Shown: one piece after another, positions 1 through 13,244 of the stretch | Layout: every line of letters starts with the position of its first letter | How positions within the stretch are numbered: the first letter of the stretch is position 1 | DNA from: Phoronis australis | Lineage: Eukaryota; Phoronida; Phoronidae | DNA length: 64,000 bases | Direction of reading: 5' to 3' | Assembly: GCA_002633005.1 (NCBI GenBank) | Contig: NMRA01000196.1 | Location: 542,824-606,823, forward strand | Position numbers and translations under genes: made by a program | The notes under the pieces: generated by a model | Seen by the model: only the letters and a program-made list of their open reading frames with translations | Told to the model about the DNA's origin: nothing | Databases searched by the model: none

Positions 1-389
1 AGATGAATCCTAGTGTGATTTTTTGATTCCGTCTGATTTTTTTCGTGGAATGGCTCTTATGTCCTTGTTTGACATGAAAATGAGTTTCAATTTGGAGTAT
101 AACTTCATTGTAAAGTCACTGAATTAATAAAAAGGTTAGCTTCATGCCAGTGCGATTATTATTTCCACTTAAATGTACTATTCGATTAAATGGGTGTACA
201 CATGTGCATCAATGCTGGCGGGAACAAGGCGGGTTGGGTCTGAATTTTTTTGGAAAATTTGGACCCTAGTTGTGGAGTCTTGTATAAAGCCCTGCTGACA
301 GATTTTGACACTTAAGGACAAATGCCTAGAGAAAATAGCATGATCTCTGATTTGCGTCGTGGACACAATCTTCCCTGTAATTGTTTTAG

Positions 390-571
390 GAGAATTGCGT
401 TACCTGATGCTACCTCTCTACGAACGCCTGGTGATGGGAAGTGCTATTAAGGTTTTGTGGGCGCTACAAGGTCCGACAATTCCTGCCAAGATGGAACAAC
501 ACCTGAAGTCTCTAGTATTGCAAACAGAAGCTCTTGAAGAATACAACGAAGCGGCTATTAAGATTTTGTAA
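390..571 (+). CDS. Possible terminal exon of an unrecognised gene
   Basis: An acceptor-like run (TTCCCTGTAATTGTTTTAG) ends at 389 and is followed by an open frame of about 60 codons closing with TAA at 569-571. The peptide begins ELRYLMLPLYERL and ends YNEAAIKIL; it is rich in Leu, Glu and Lys and reads as amphipathic helix rather than random translation. The exon would enter in phase 1, so the rest of the gene would lie left of the window. I do not recognise the family. No polyadenylation signal stands out nearby. It could be a chance ORF, since only composition and one splice signal support it. Confidence 0.33.
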
Positions 572-1101
572 GTTAGGAGCTTGCAAGACTGAAGTCAGAA
601 ATTTCGTATTTCTTTCAGACACCGATTTCTGAGAAATAATTCATTTCACCTCAGCAAGGCACAGGGCCTCCAAAAATGTACCCATAATTGGTAGTTGCTC
701 AGCTGATTTTCATAAATTATTTTAGAACTGTGATGCGCTAACAATTACATGGCAAAAACGTTGTTCAGTAACTAATTGCGAAGTGGGAGATCAAGTCTCA
801 CAAATGACTGAGTATACGTCACAGTTCATGAAACAGTACAGCGGGATTCTGTAATACTAGTCATGTCACTGAGACTTAGAAGTATTGAAACATTGAGCAG
901 TACTCAAATTATTGTTGTGCAAAATATCCTTGTACTTTGATCTTCAGTTAACAAGGAGTGCGTTTAATGAACGTTGCTTTGCATTGGAACGGTAAAGCGG
1001 GATAAATAGTATAGAATGGAATATCATGACTTAATATTGCATTACTACTTGAACACAACGGCATGCTTAGCTTCTGATCATCCCCGATACAACACATTAT
1101 A
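572..1101. other. No gene seen
   Basis: AT-rich sequence without a convincing ORF, repeat or RNA gene. Confidence 0.4.
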
Positions 1102-1490
1102 ATACTAAAAGGTCTGGCGCTCGGGATTGGAATTCCACGGGTGATTTAATTCAGCCGTCCATATCAAACACAAATCTCAATAAATTTACACAAAATTGGG
1201 ATTCAACCAACCATGATCAACTGTTCTTTCTCCTGATAGCATTTACAGTATTCTGCTCCAGCCAATTCGCAACAAATTTGCGATCAAACACAAAATTTGC
1301 CCCAAAAGGCCGACACGTCGGAACTCCTGTACACGGGTCAAGTGAGTCGGTTCAAGGTCAAGTAAGGTTAAGTAAGTAACGGTAACCTTCCGTGATAAAC
1401 CGACAGTAGTTGTCATCCATCGGTAACTGACGTCTGAAGTGAAGCACCCGGCCATGGAATTCCTACCCCGAGTGCCAGGCCTTTTAGTAT
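1102..1490. mobile_element. MITE with about 27-bp terminal inverted repeats
   Basis: The left end reads ATACTAAAAGGTCTGGCGCT and continues CGGGATTGGAATTCC. The right end is its near-perfect inverse (GGAATTCCTACCCCGAGTGC, then CAGGCCTTTTAGTAT). About 390 bp separate the outer edges and no coding is present. The interior resembles the arms of the foldback element at 23002-23583, and both copies are followed by the same AGAAGCTGAGGACGCCTGTG flank, so they belong to one family. The superfamily is not determinable by eye. Confidence 0.6.
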
Positions 1491-1845
1491 AGGGGACTAT
1501 CAGAAGCTGAGGACGCCTGTGCTTGAACATAGGTCAGGTTCACTTGTCGATGTTTGGCACACTTCACGGGTAATCTCGCGCCGCTGGACACGTGAGCTGG
1601 AGGATGGGTTACACTTCATGGGCGGCAACCAGTGTAAAGACCAGGTAATACAGACTCGCTTGATTGGTCTTGCAACTGGAACCACGGACTGTCGGCAGGA
1701 ATGGCTCACCTTCACATTGGAAGGAGGGGGCATAAAATGGAAAAGTTGGATAGCAATAGGAAAGACAGGGTTATGACAGAATGGATAGACCCCAACGGGC
1801 TCTTTTCGAAAAAGTTGTGGGGTCTCTTTCGTTAACTTGTATTGC

Positions 1846-2843
1846 CATTGGCGCATCTAGGATATCACAAGGGGGGCCCAACATTTTGTCCGGCTGTAAG
1901 AATTTGCGTCAACCACGATTGTAGATGCGTATAGCACCGAATGGGGGAGGTCGGGAGGGGGGTTTGCCCCCCTTCCGCCCAGGAAATTTTTCTGTTTTTT
2001 CCTCTAAAAATCAAGCATTTTCCTTGATTCCTGAAGTATTATCCAAGAAAAAAGCAAAAAAAAAAAAAAAAAACAGGAACGTGTCAAACAGGAAAAACCG
2101 CAAGTTCCACAGACTCACGACCTGGCGGATAGAGCGCGCGTGCTTTACCACTACACCACCACGATTTAACTACTAATGTTTTACTAAGAGACCTACCTGT
2201 TTACGGTCCACAGCGTTTGCGCGCGAAACCTACTTCTTTTTGTAATGCTTATTACATATTTTATATTTTCTGCAATCGATTCTTAACAAATTTGTTGTAT
2301 TTAAAATAGTCTTCAAATGCCCAAAAGACCAAATCTGTTTTTCGTGTTGGCAATAATGACGGCATTGCTTTTGCAATCGTCTAAAGTTAAGGTTTGACAA
2401 AGAGAGAATAATGAGTTTCTGAGTGATTCACTAAGGCTTCGATTATAATTCACATCTTACCAACAGCTTCTGTTTTTTTCATCGTTACTCAGATTCCATT
2501 TTCTTTAAAAAATGAATCAAATTTTCTTCATAGCACAGTGGAGCAGGCGACGGAAACGGGGTCGTAGTGCGCAGCGCCACTGCCGCTCTCCTTGGATATC
2601 GCTGAAGAGCCTATACTTAGCCATAGATCCGTTACGAATGCGCTGTGTTCCGAATTTGACACTTGAAATTGGATCTGAGCTCCCCCTAAACACTAAAACT
2701 GCACACATTTAAATTTGTTTCATCCGTATAATTTTAATTACCGGGGTTAATTAGCAAACTCAACATTTCCCTACGCTCTTGCTGTTTTAATTTTTGCGGC
2801 AGCCAAGGGGGGGGAGGGCCCGGGCCCCCTAAATCCGCCTATG
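1846..2843 (-). mobile_element. hAT-like non-autonomous element, copy A
   Basis: Terminal repeats are CATTGGCGCATCTAGG on the left and, inverted, CATAGGCGGATTTAGG on the right, close to the CAGTGGCGGATCTAGG ends typical of many hAT elements. ATTGC precedes the left end and follows the right end, a 5-bp target duplication. The interior carries, on the minus strand, the start of an ORF beginning MKK with a splice donor (GTAAGATG) conserved in copies B and C: a relic of a transposase first exon. A tRNA-like stretch lies near the inner 3' part. Copies B (17810) and C (18998) are homologous. Most hATs make 8-bp duplications; the 5-bp length suggests the hAT5-type subgroup, from memory. Confidence 0.7.
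2104..2164 (-). repeat. tRNA-like segment inside hAT-like copy A
   Basis: On the minus strand an A-box-like GTGGTGTAGTGGTAAAGCAC precedes a B-box-like CAGGTCGTGAGTC. It lies at the same place in element copy C (19901-19965). It is decayed and is not a functional tRNA. Confidence 0.5.
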
Positions 2844-5800
2844 ATTGCAGTCCGCAATACCCTCATTCAGCCATAGGCTTTTAAGGTTTTCGTAAGTACT
2901 TAAAACGAATGCACCCAGATGCGGTGCTTTCTAGCGTTTTCTGGACTTAAGTCCAAGTATTATGCAAATATTTTTCGTACTTAGACATTAAAAAAGAAGA
3001 AATGCAATGAGTGCTTTCCTTATGGTTAACTTCGTTAATATAACAAAAGTCAGGGGGACGTGGCGCTTCTGTTGATTAGTGGTAAATTTGATATTTTAAT
3101 GATGCAAATTATTGGCATCTTGCCTCATTGCTACGTAACAGAAATACACCCGTATCCTGAAAGATCCCAAGGGGGTTTTCGCGAACTTTGTTTCCGAAAA
3201 GGCTCCCATTGGGCATTCTCTGAGAATTCCGTTGTACATTCCTTTAGAAGTCGTAGAAGCAAACGATTGAACTATGCCTGAGAGTATTTCCGATCCTTTC
3301 AATGAACTCTACAATCTGACTGTTATTACAACACGAAAATTTGAATGAAAACAGGACCTCCTAATTAATTGAAACAAGAGTGTGTCTATTTAAAGGTAAA
3401 ACGTGTGCCGAATTCTAATAAAAGTTTACGTTTACATGTAAGTGTGACGTTATAAATTGGTCTGTCACCGATTGGGTGCTCTCCTCTAGGAGTAATCAGC
3501 GGTAAGTACTGTTTCTGCCGCCGTAACCACACAAACTGTCATATTGAATAATCCCGTGCGACTCTACAGTCTGTATATCGTTTACTGAATTATCTTGTTT
3601 TGTGTTTCAGCATATTCAGCTGATACTGAACTACATGTGTAACCGATATATGAATTTTTCTAAAAACTCATGCTGTGCCAACGAACCCTTGAAACGCGGA
3701 CTTAGACCTAAGACATGTGCGTAGCAGCAAAAGCTCATTGTCTCCATATAACAGTATGAGATCACGGGGTTCGTACGTACATGTATGAACACGTATCACA
3801 TTCTCTTTATTATAACACAAACAGTGGGATGCCATTATCCAGGAAAGAGTGTTGTGAATTGGAAAACATTAACGGAAACACTGCATGTCTGCCGTTTAAT
3901 CAACTTGGGAGCGATTTGTGAAGAAGGAACCGCGGCGGAACTAGTGGGTATATTAAATTGAACATCCGTTCAAGATAAGGGTCTATAGTGGCTCCGTCTG
4001 ACGTGTGGTCTCCTGTGTTGTGCCACAGCTGTCAATTGAACTAACTATTACGTCACGTCATAGAACTAAAGGAACTGGCATGCCACATCTGACGCAAATA
4101 CGCCCGCCCTCCAGTGTGGAACGCGCCTAACTTCGCGTTGTGACGCGTCATTTGGACTCATCCGAATTCATTAAGGAACCTCAAGGTTAACTCAAAAAGT
4201 ACATGTAGTCTCCTGTACAGAGCCACGAGATTGGTTGGGGTCTGCTACAAGGCACTTTTCCATCCGCATTCTTGGAATATCATTGGCTGTTCCGATTTCA
4301 AGAAACAAGGCATTTTATTGGCCAGTTGTATAATACGTCAAACTAGTTCACCAACATGGGACTTCCAGTGAAAGAATGTCGATGGATTTACCGTTGTTTA
4401 AATCTCTCTGTTTTGATCGAACTCCCGCATTTCAAAGCTAACGAGTCAAGGAATACATCATCAGTAACGTATACGAAACATTTTATGATAATTGTCTTGT
4501 ATACTAGCATTACCTGCCATTACCATTACCCCACTACTAGGCCACTCACAACAACAGTCCTTTTAGGCGTCTATAGCACCGAAGAGTGGGAAAGGACTAG
4601 CTGAGTGCGTCGCGGCCACGGGATATTGTTTTGATATTTTCAGAGCACACCCTCTCGTATGTTAACATGTTCGTGTGCGTTATATAAGCTCCCGTGAATG
4701 CCGTGAAGGTTGAACTAGTGGGTCAGATAAGGATACATGCTGTCATTGTCATATAGGCCTAATACACTGGCACACTTGTCACTTCTAACAGAAGATAGGA
4801 GCATAAAAATACAGTCAATGGTCCTGAACACGCAAACGTTAACCAGTCTAGCAATAGTTTTATATTGACTGATATAATCGCTTTTGGCGGTGCCATTCAG
4901 CATTGCGTTTGACAGCCATCGTACAGTCATGCGGAGTATTCAATTATTTCGGAGTTTTTTTGTTGCTGTGAAATTATGATTATACCCACTCTTTTCTATA
5001 ATCAGCAAGATAAAACCCCACCCTTTTGTAAGTTGGCACAGTCATTAAAACTGACCCATTTAGGTGAGAGCCTCAATGAAAGAGTCAACTTTTCTGATAA
5101 AATAATTAAGCAAATTTATTATTTACAGGGAATTGAATTTTATCAAGAAGCTCTCTGGGCTGTATTCTTTTTAACACAACAAGCCTCAGTTGTATATGAA
5201 ACCTTCAGTTGTTTTGATGGAAAAATGGATCATGTTATACATTTCCAACCAAAAAGTAAATATTTTTGTGTGAAATTTATTTAGAAATTCCCCCTTTCAT
5301 GGTGACTTTTGCAATGAGTGAGTCTCTGGTCAGAGTGGCACATTTGGTTATATGCAATCTGTACAAGTCTCCTCTCTCTCTTGGACCCCGACTATAGTTG
5401 AGTCGAAAAATGGCCCTCCGTGCACCCCCCGGACTTCCAATTTTTAAGTTGCATTTTTGCAAGGAAAAATGTGTGAAAACCAAAAGAAGATGTTAACAAG
5501 CCGAAAAAGTGTCCCACGTGCGTTTTTATGCAAATTAGTGCCGCCATTAACGATTTTTCATTGTTTGATGATATCTTACTTTCTTGTTCTTGTAAATGAA
5601 TAAATCAAGTGTCAAAACCGATATTTTGAGGGTCAAGCATTATGATGGAATAATTTTCTTCATATTCTATTACATCTAATTTGTATTATACGGTTACTAA
5701 CTATCAATACTACACTTAAAGTGTACATAAGTCGATATAAACGCTGCATGTGCAACTTTCAGTGTTTATATAATCTGCTCTCTAATGAGCCAAATTTCAA

Positions 5801-5879
5801 CAAATGTTTTAAATGTGTAAAGGAAAAACGCGGGGAAATATCTGCAGAAATATGGACAATTATTAGGTGTTGATGCCAG
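2844..5879. other. No gene or dated repeat seen
   Basis: About 3 kb of unique-looking AT-rich DNA. The short ORFs have random composition and no paired splice signals. I could name no element here. Confidence 0.35.
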
Positions 5880-7285
5880 TGACTACATGTTCGAACACAC
5901 CATGTCACTTTCATTGCTTTCCGTGAAGCTTCCATACAGCCCTCCACTTTCCTCTTCTGTGTCTACTTCACAAACATTGGTAAGCAAGAAATCAATCAGT
6001 AAGTTTGGTAAGATAGGACAACACAACCACACAGGTTGTAACACTCTTTCGCCAGTCTGCATCCACCCTTGTCCTTCGGCCCAAGGTTTTGTCTTCTCAT
6101 TTATGGGTTCGCAAGCACTCTTGTACAAGGTGATACGGTGATTTACTCGTTGGATGTGAGGTTTCTGTTTAGACTGGCACGAGGGAAGTCGAGCAAGGTC
6201 ATTCTTGGACTTGTGAGGAATTCATCTTCACCAACCCTTTGACGTAACATCTTGGCACGAGTAGCATCTATCGATGACTCACGACTCTGACCGCACATGA
6301 GGCAGTAGAACTCTTCCAACTTACCTCCCAATCAAGGTCACGTTGCCTGAATGCACGGTAAAATTTTGGATTCTTTTCTTTCTTTTTAAGGGGGCCAACC
6401 TTTCCTTTACGTTTAAATGCACTGGTGCAGTCTTCTCCAGTGTATACATAAAATCCAAGTAGGGCTTCCACAGTAGTCTTTTCCCAAGGATTTTGCAAGG
6501 TCGGAGAGATTCAGTTGTATCTAGATATAAAGTCAACTTTATAGCATGTCAGCAGCAAAATGACAAAGACATCAGAGTCAGGGATTCTGACGACGTCGTT
6601 TCTGTACCCAAGTGAGGCAGCGTACTGGAGGTACGAAACAATTCTTAAGTCAGGCTTTTATTGGTTACTGTAGATATATGGGATCTCCTGAGTATGAGCC
6701 GGAGACATCAAATCACTTTTATTATTACATTATGACATCTCAAATTAGTTAAGTAAGAAATAATTAGAAAGCTCTGTTCAGAAAAAAGAATATAAACTTC
6801 ATCGCCATCGGATGCCCGTCTACAATCACGATGGCCATCTCGGTCTTCTTCTACCTGGAAACTGCCTTCTCACCACTCCAGACTTGCAGTAACAGTTGGC
6901 AGAGTTGCTTTTTGTTGTCATCGTTTGCAAGAAAAGTTTTGAAGTCATACGGCTTATGTGTAGCTGGTCCACCCAAAATTATTTTCTCTGAACTGTCACG
7001 TCACTACCGCTCCTGGGCTTTGATAGATTCAGGGTGGAAGCTGTCAGTTGAGAACAAGAAGTACTTCTTCGACACCGTTTGATCAAGTACTTGTAAACAG
7101 ACATTACCACATGTTGGAGGAGATTAGCTAACGTGTGAAAAAGAGCAAAACCATCTTGGATGAACAGAACATCCTCAGGAGAATGAAAGTCTTCTGGCGC
7201 AATGTCGTTCAGAAGATAATGCGAAATGGAGGTTTTGTTGGCCTTGGAAAAATACCTGTTGTTCCAATACTTAAGGGGCACGGGT
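5880..7285 (-). pseudogene. Decayed copy of a multi-copy PIN-like gene family
   Basis: Reading leftward from 7285, recognisable blocks appear in order but in different frames. They are a segment with VLFIQDGFALFH (about 7150), one with IILGGPATHKPYDFKTFLAN (about 6980-6920), one with YAASLGYRNDVVRIPDSDVF (about 6630-6570), one with LLGFYVYTGEDCTSAF (about 6460-6410), and a tail with EGQGWMQTGERVLQPVW (about 6090-6040). The middle block has the hydrophobic-PDSD-hydrophobic pattern of PIN-like nuclease folds. Stops and frameshifts separate the blocks, and unrelated DNA (about 6640-6800) interrupts them, so it cannot make a protein. I recall this block order from uncharacterised, highly repeated cnidarian proteins; the nuclease link is inferred. 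Confidence 0.6.
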
Positions 7286-7331
7286 ATCAGACAATTTCAT
7301 GACTTCTAGCATGTTGCTCACCCAGTGTCTG

Positions 7332-7340
7332 GGATTTAAC
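7332..7340. repeat. Left target-site duplication GGATTTAAC
   Basis: The nine bases GGATTTAAC abut the left end of the element at 7341 and recur exactly at 8414-8422. Confidence 0.8.
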
Positions 7341-8413
7341 GGATTGTTCTAAAACCCCTTCGACCCCCACAACCCCCTCGAACCACAACCCTCACGACCC
7401 ACAACCTCCACGACCCACAACCTGTGGCAATAGATGCATCTGCGCTTTTCGTATTACGTCTAGGAGTGAATTTCCCATAGGACTTACCTACACGAAAATC
7501 TGATAAGCTCACGTCTGATGGCTAATAAAGAAAGTGACGTAAGAACATGATCTGATATAGCCGATTGTGAGCGTGCTATTGTTGCCATGGAAATAGTTCC
7601 ACGAGTAGCTACCAATGGCCTTGTTCTTCTAAATTAAGGAGATACATGTAGTACGTTAACGTAATGCAAATAATTTCACACTTTTGTAACAGAGCAAGTC
7701 TCCACTGAACCTCAAAATATGTATTTTCTCTCATCAGGCATTCGTTTCAGTTCAATTTGCACATGATAACGATCGACTTTCCATGAAAGCAAAAGAAGGA
7801 AAACACCCTTCTCCTAAGCCTGTCGCTAGCGAAGTGCCCGACACATACAGTCGCGCCCACATGCCCACGTAACAAAGGCGCACTGAGACGCAACAAAGAC
7901 ATTAGCATAAGAATAACAGAACATTTGCAACTAAATAAGAATAACAATAAGCGTAAAGTTACGAACGTCCCGTCACACTTTATTATTTGTTTTCTGTTGT
8001 ATACTCGTTTAAAATATACTACATGAAACGTTGAGATACTTTTTAGTTAACAGTTTGTTTTTCAAAAATGTATTTACTGAAGAAATTACAATTTCTTGGG
8101 TTCCTCACAGTCTCCAAAAATCTTGAATCCGCCATAAACTGAACAGCAGAAGATACGATTAAACTCTGCGGGGAACAACGTTTGTAGCGTTGGTTGGTCT
8201 TTGATTTGATTTGGTCGAGTTTGTTTTGGCTTTCAAATCGACTTTCTTAATTGCAAAAAAAACAGAAAAAAGGCAGTCGAGCTCACGGCCAGACTACATG
8301 GTCCTGTTAGCGCTTGTTTTATGTTCAGGTCGAATCTAGCTTGTTAAAACTGGGTCGAGGAAGTCGAGGGGATATTCAGTAGTGTGCGGGTAGAAGGTGT
8401 GTTAGAACAATCC
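7341..8413. mobile_element. Non-autonomous Mutator-like element, copy 1
   Basis: The ends are GGATTGTTCTAAAACCCC at the left and inverted AGAACAATCC at the right, flanked by a perfect 9-bp duplication GGATTTAAC. Nine bases is the usual duplication length for Mutator-like transposons. Just inside the left end lies a 14-15-bp minisatellite of CGACCCACAACC-type units; related GGTCGAGG units sit inside the right end. There is no transposase. A second copy sits at 56262-57353. It has landed just upstream of the decayed PIN-like gene at 5880-7285. Confidence 0.72.
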
Positions 8414-8422
8414 GGATTTAAC

Positions 8423-11400
8423 AGGATCGTGAATATGGGACAGTTCTCGGCTTGATACTGGGCAACCTATAACAAAACGATATACCTCACACGCTAGTGG
8501 AGAAATGAAATGAAAATTTAAATAAAAGTACGTAACTTAACACGTTAATTCATATTATTACCTTTCCTTGTTAAGATGGCTGCCATCTTTGGTTTCAGTT
8601 TTGCTGCAGAAAATGCACTCATGTGGGAAAACGAGCACGATGGTGCACGATATTGATAGTTTAAAGGGGCGAATGGTGCACTTCGGAGCTTCGTGCCTCT
8701 GGGCCTTCACTGTCCGCCAAGCGGTGATATGTGGCAATGAAATGTTAATAGCTTTATCTGTGATAACCCATTTCCCAATTCACTTGGAAGAACAGATGGA
8801 ATCTGATCACACACTGACTGCATCCAACGTGGAGGATCATATGGCTTTTGGACACGTTTGTCCCGAATTTCATGAAGCTGCTGCAGTTTTTCACTTGCTT
8901 CCTTGGACATAGCTTAAGATTGTTAAGTCGCCATGTTCTTTTATACAGTCTAAATGGAGAATGGGTATGGGTAGGGAGTGTTTTTGTTGTCAGTAGAAAA
9001 GCTTCGACCACATTGTTTTCTTATAAGGGATGATTTTTGCCTTTTCGTGGATAGTTGCTTTTCGGCGTAGTGGGGCACATCCCTCGCAAGAGCAGCAAAA
9101 CTTCTGCGTTCTTTTTGAATCACGGGGTAAGTTTGAAGTGTATAAGGACATAACGGTGAGGCTCGTGGTCCGTTACAAATTCAGGCTGTCGGATCTTTCA
9201 ATTGATCAATTGGAGACGTTAGAACTGTAGGTAAGGGCATTTTTCGCATGTAGTTCATGGGCTGGGCGCTTACTTTAGCAAAGTCTGAAAACGCGTTGGG
9301 GCACTTGTTGAGCCATGGGCGCTAATTAGGGCGAATAGCGGCANTGGACAAACCAGCTGGTTGTGTTTGATTTAATTTCTGGAGAATGGTCAAACCCTTG
9401 CATCAAGGTAAAAAAAGTTTTACCATTTCAAAACATAATGTAATCAAGTAATTAAGTCCAAAAATAGCGCAATTGGTTCTGGTCAAAGCCTCAGTCATTT
9501 GAAAAGCTGCACTGTCTGCCTTTGACTTTAGTTGCCGGCTCATTTGCCTATAATTCAAGATTTAATGAGCTTAGCAATGTTTTTAAACCCCAAATCAATT
9601 CGGTTAAGAAACCAACATTGACGCCTAAAATCGGCCGACTGCAGCTTTTTCATTTAAGAATGATCACGTAGCCTACCTATACCTGTTGATTCTGTGAGAT
9701 GTTTTACGATCAAAAGGTATTTATTTACCACTTTGCATATACGTTTATGCTTGTGGCTGATCACATTTACCACAAAACATAAACGACGAGGGGTGAGGCA
9801 AAATCTGGGAAGATTCCTGTACTGCCTGTGAAATATGACTGTTCAGAGGCGCTCAGTTTTGTGACTTAAAATTCATACTTATTCTATTAAATATTATTGC
9901 TGGAAGAGTACATTAAATAATTGTTTATCAGAAAAGCATTGTTCGTTAAAGTCCCTATAAAATGAGCCAACTGTCTTTTAGATATGTTAAATACATGTAC
10001 TTTTGTGCAACATATCTTTGTTTCGTTTTATTCCACACAACCACTAACTAATTACTACGCATTTTGTGCCTCCCATATTATGTGCCCCCATCAGAAACCC
10101 CTTTTATTCTCTCGACGAATCACAGTAGACTGGCCTATTGACATCATCGTTGAGAACGAGCAACACATTACCGCGCTAACCACAACCTGTAGTGAGCACC
10201 TGATCGGCTGCTGGGACAGTAAAAAACAAAGTAGTTTGCTCAAGGAACGTCACCAGTTAGAAACATCGCCGACGTTAAGCATCAATGTCGACTGATAATG
10301 CCATATTACTAAGCAAAACAATGGTGTCAGGCAAAGCACCCTTCGAACCGAACAGCGGCGTAGATCTCGGATAGGGCCTTCTATCGATTCACACACGACC
10401 CACGACGAACCAATTTTTCGAAGTATTTGCACCCACGTAAAAGGTTCTACAACAGCTACGTTTCGTACTGAATCTGACAATGGCAAACTTACCGAGCTCT
10501 GTGGTGGAAAAATACTTATTTTTCACGTAAGATGTCTTGATTATCCATTAACAATATCCTCGGCAATAAATCACAGCGACATGGTCGGTATCATTTTATA
10601 CGATCGTGGCTCAGAAATGTCGTCAATTAACGGTGTGGGTGAATGTTGCCTACGTCTCGTTTTTATCGCAAAAAAAACAAACGTAAACATGACAACCCTT
10701 GACTGTTACTTGCCAAACGACGGTCACAACTTGTCTTGCATCAGAGCAAAAATAAGCCGACAACAAATTCTCAAGCCCTCTTTTCTGGGACAGCACGTGC
10801 GACATATATATGAGTCATCTGTCACTCAAATGTTGCAGCCAATGTATTACGTACTAAAGCGGTGGGAATGTAGAGGTGCACACCTCCCAAGTCGCACTGG
10901 CTTGGCTCGATTAAGTGCTTGGGTGTTGCATATACTTGAATGCAAGTGACCATAAGATAGCGCTGATTCAACTTGAGTCTTGTGGCACATTCTTTGAAAT
11001 TAACATCGGGAAAGAGTGTACTTACAAACCCCGCACGAGAACGTCGGGCAGTACGGGTTTGGGTACACTTTGGAGGCACGCACTGAAAAAAGTGTGCAGT
11101 CAGCATGTCGATGGGTTGTGCTATGACGGGAACGGCGTATTTCCCTGACTTCAAAGTATAAAATGCCTTGTGCAATTGGTCTTTCAAATCGAACAATAGT
11201 TTAAATATGACAACCTATTCGCAGCGCTAACTTTGTCCTTTTTGCTCAATACTTGTTTCCACCCCAATCGCTTAGATTTTCCTGCAGGTCTCACTATTCG
11301 GCGTGCAGCTAGCTGCGTCGGTTACGGGTTAAGTTTCGTATGCCTTGTGTAAAATGCCGTTGTCTTCAAATGACGGTCCATAGCGAGTTCCGTGACAATT

Positions 11401-13244
11401 GGCTGGTAAGTTTCCCCTTCTGTTTCACTTTACTCGGATTCCTCTGACTTTTAACATACACGGCGCTAATCCATCCAAACGTTGTTTCTACATTTTCTTA
11501 TTCTTCCATTTCGCAGTGCTTTTCATTGAACGTCCGTCCATTGCAAGGTATTATTAATACATTTCTAACCCAAGTGCGAAAAGTCTCGGGTCATTCTTTC
11601 GCTTCGTTAAGATGTGTAACGCCGACTTACTCCCCGACATAATCCCATAATTATCACGGAGCGACTACCAACAAATTAATTCTCCGGTACACGCATTCCG
11701 CCAGGATGTCGCCGTGGGTCCGACAAATCTCCATTCACTGCAAACCTGTCCCCCAATGCACGCAGGGACCCTGTTCGTTAAATCTGTTCGTTAAACCCCG
11801 ACGTCTTTGTGAATAAGCATTTGATGTTAGACTGAGTAAGTGGTCCCCACCGAGAACGCGCTACTGTCTTCGGCGACGCTAAACTACTGATCAAGGGGCA
11901 GTGAGTTGTAGGATGTTACATGCACGTGGAAGTGTCGAGATAAGTGTCGCATAGTATTTGAGCTTGGTTGTCTCTAACAGTTGTAATTTTGAAAATCTGT
12001 GAAATATGCAACAGACACCGTAAGGTAAGCTTCCTGTGGCAACGGACTGTTCGATACGTCTTGGGTACCAACGATGACGTCATTTGCGTCGATTAGAACG
12101 AGCGTCACCTAAAGTTTTTTTTTCGGCGCTAAATGGGGTTCATGATGGGGTCGTACTGTAGTAATTGGCGTAATTAGCTAATGCCAGGAGTAAAGGGAGG
12201 GATGATACGTTTGTGTCGATCAATGATACAGATATTTAACATTTCCAAAAGTCATTTGGCCGTTTATATGTAGGGTCTTTAATGCAACTAGTTGTTTTTA
12301 TATTGATGAGGGCTACCGCTGTGTACCCTAGTGGCATGCCAGTTTAGTTGTTGCGTTGGCCTCCGGACCTTCAGAGCTCCTTCGATGTTTTTTTTCCATA
12401 AACTTTCACGAACAGCAACTTTCTAATTCTGGTTGAAGTCCAGGTATTTTGCGCCAAGTAGTCAGTGGTCATTTTTTCACTTTCGAGTATGCTTTGTCGT
12501 TTGCTTCTGTATCCGCCAAACCGCTTAGAGGATCAATATACATGTAACAATTGACAGATGTGTTCCTACTGTCAACTGAGTACTACTACCGAGGGTTTTC
12601 ATACAGATCCAACTATTGCGGTGCCCCTTAGTGACGATTTTGGTATAGATCTGCAGCTGCACCACCTAAAGTGGCAAGTGTATTTCGATTAGCTTTTCAA
12701 CGGTTTCGATTACCGCTGTGCCTCCTGGTTTTTTTACGATTGCCTCTCTTTCTTTGGAGTTCCGCGAAGGATTTTTAATATGCAATGTGACAAATAATTT
12801 TGTACTAGAAAGACGAAGACGCCTTCCCAATTTTAAACGGGTGCTACGTATTCTACACCATAGTTCTACTTGCTTTTTTATCATACTAACCATTTAGCCT
12901 CTTTACACCATATGTGATCCAAGTGTGATTTTGGATGAGTTTTGCTCTATCAGCCATTATCGATTTCAAGGACGACGGCTGGCTTTCGTCAATTCTGTCA
13001 ATTTTTACAGTTCGTTAAATCCATTTTAAAGATCTCGATCGATGCCAGAGAACGTGTACTTTGTCGACAACAGTACCACAATGCATTAGAAAAAACATCA
13101 GCGCCACTAGTGAGTAAGTCTTGAGGTAGGTAAAATCCCTGAATTAATCAAATACCACGCTAGTCATACTGTCAGGCACACGTGTGTTCACATCAACGCT
13201 GCAAACAAAAAGGTTGTTACAGCGACGAGTTTTGAATCCGAAGA
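8423..13244. other. No gene seen apart from the fragment at 8754-8910
   Basis: The sequence is unique-looking with scattered short ORFs of random composition, including a 124-codon minus-strand ORF at 10822-11196 that has no recognisable motif. One undetermined base lies at 9344. Confidence 0.35.
8754..8910 (-). pseudogene. Coding-like fragment, perhaps 5' part of the decayed PIN-like gene
   Basis: From an ATG at 8910 the minus strand reads about 50 codons of protein-like composition, with EKLQQLHEIRDKRV then KPYDPPRWMQS. It lies upstream of, and in the same orientation as, the decayed gene at 5880-7285, with the Mutator-like element between them. It could be the N-terminal part of that family or an unrelated exon. 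No splice donor is clear at its end. Confidence 0.35.

Noticed and set aside
10822-11196. 124-codon minus ORF as a host gene
   Set aside because: No motif, no splice signals and no sign of conservation; length is within chance for this much sequence.
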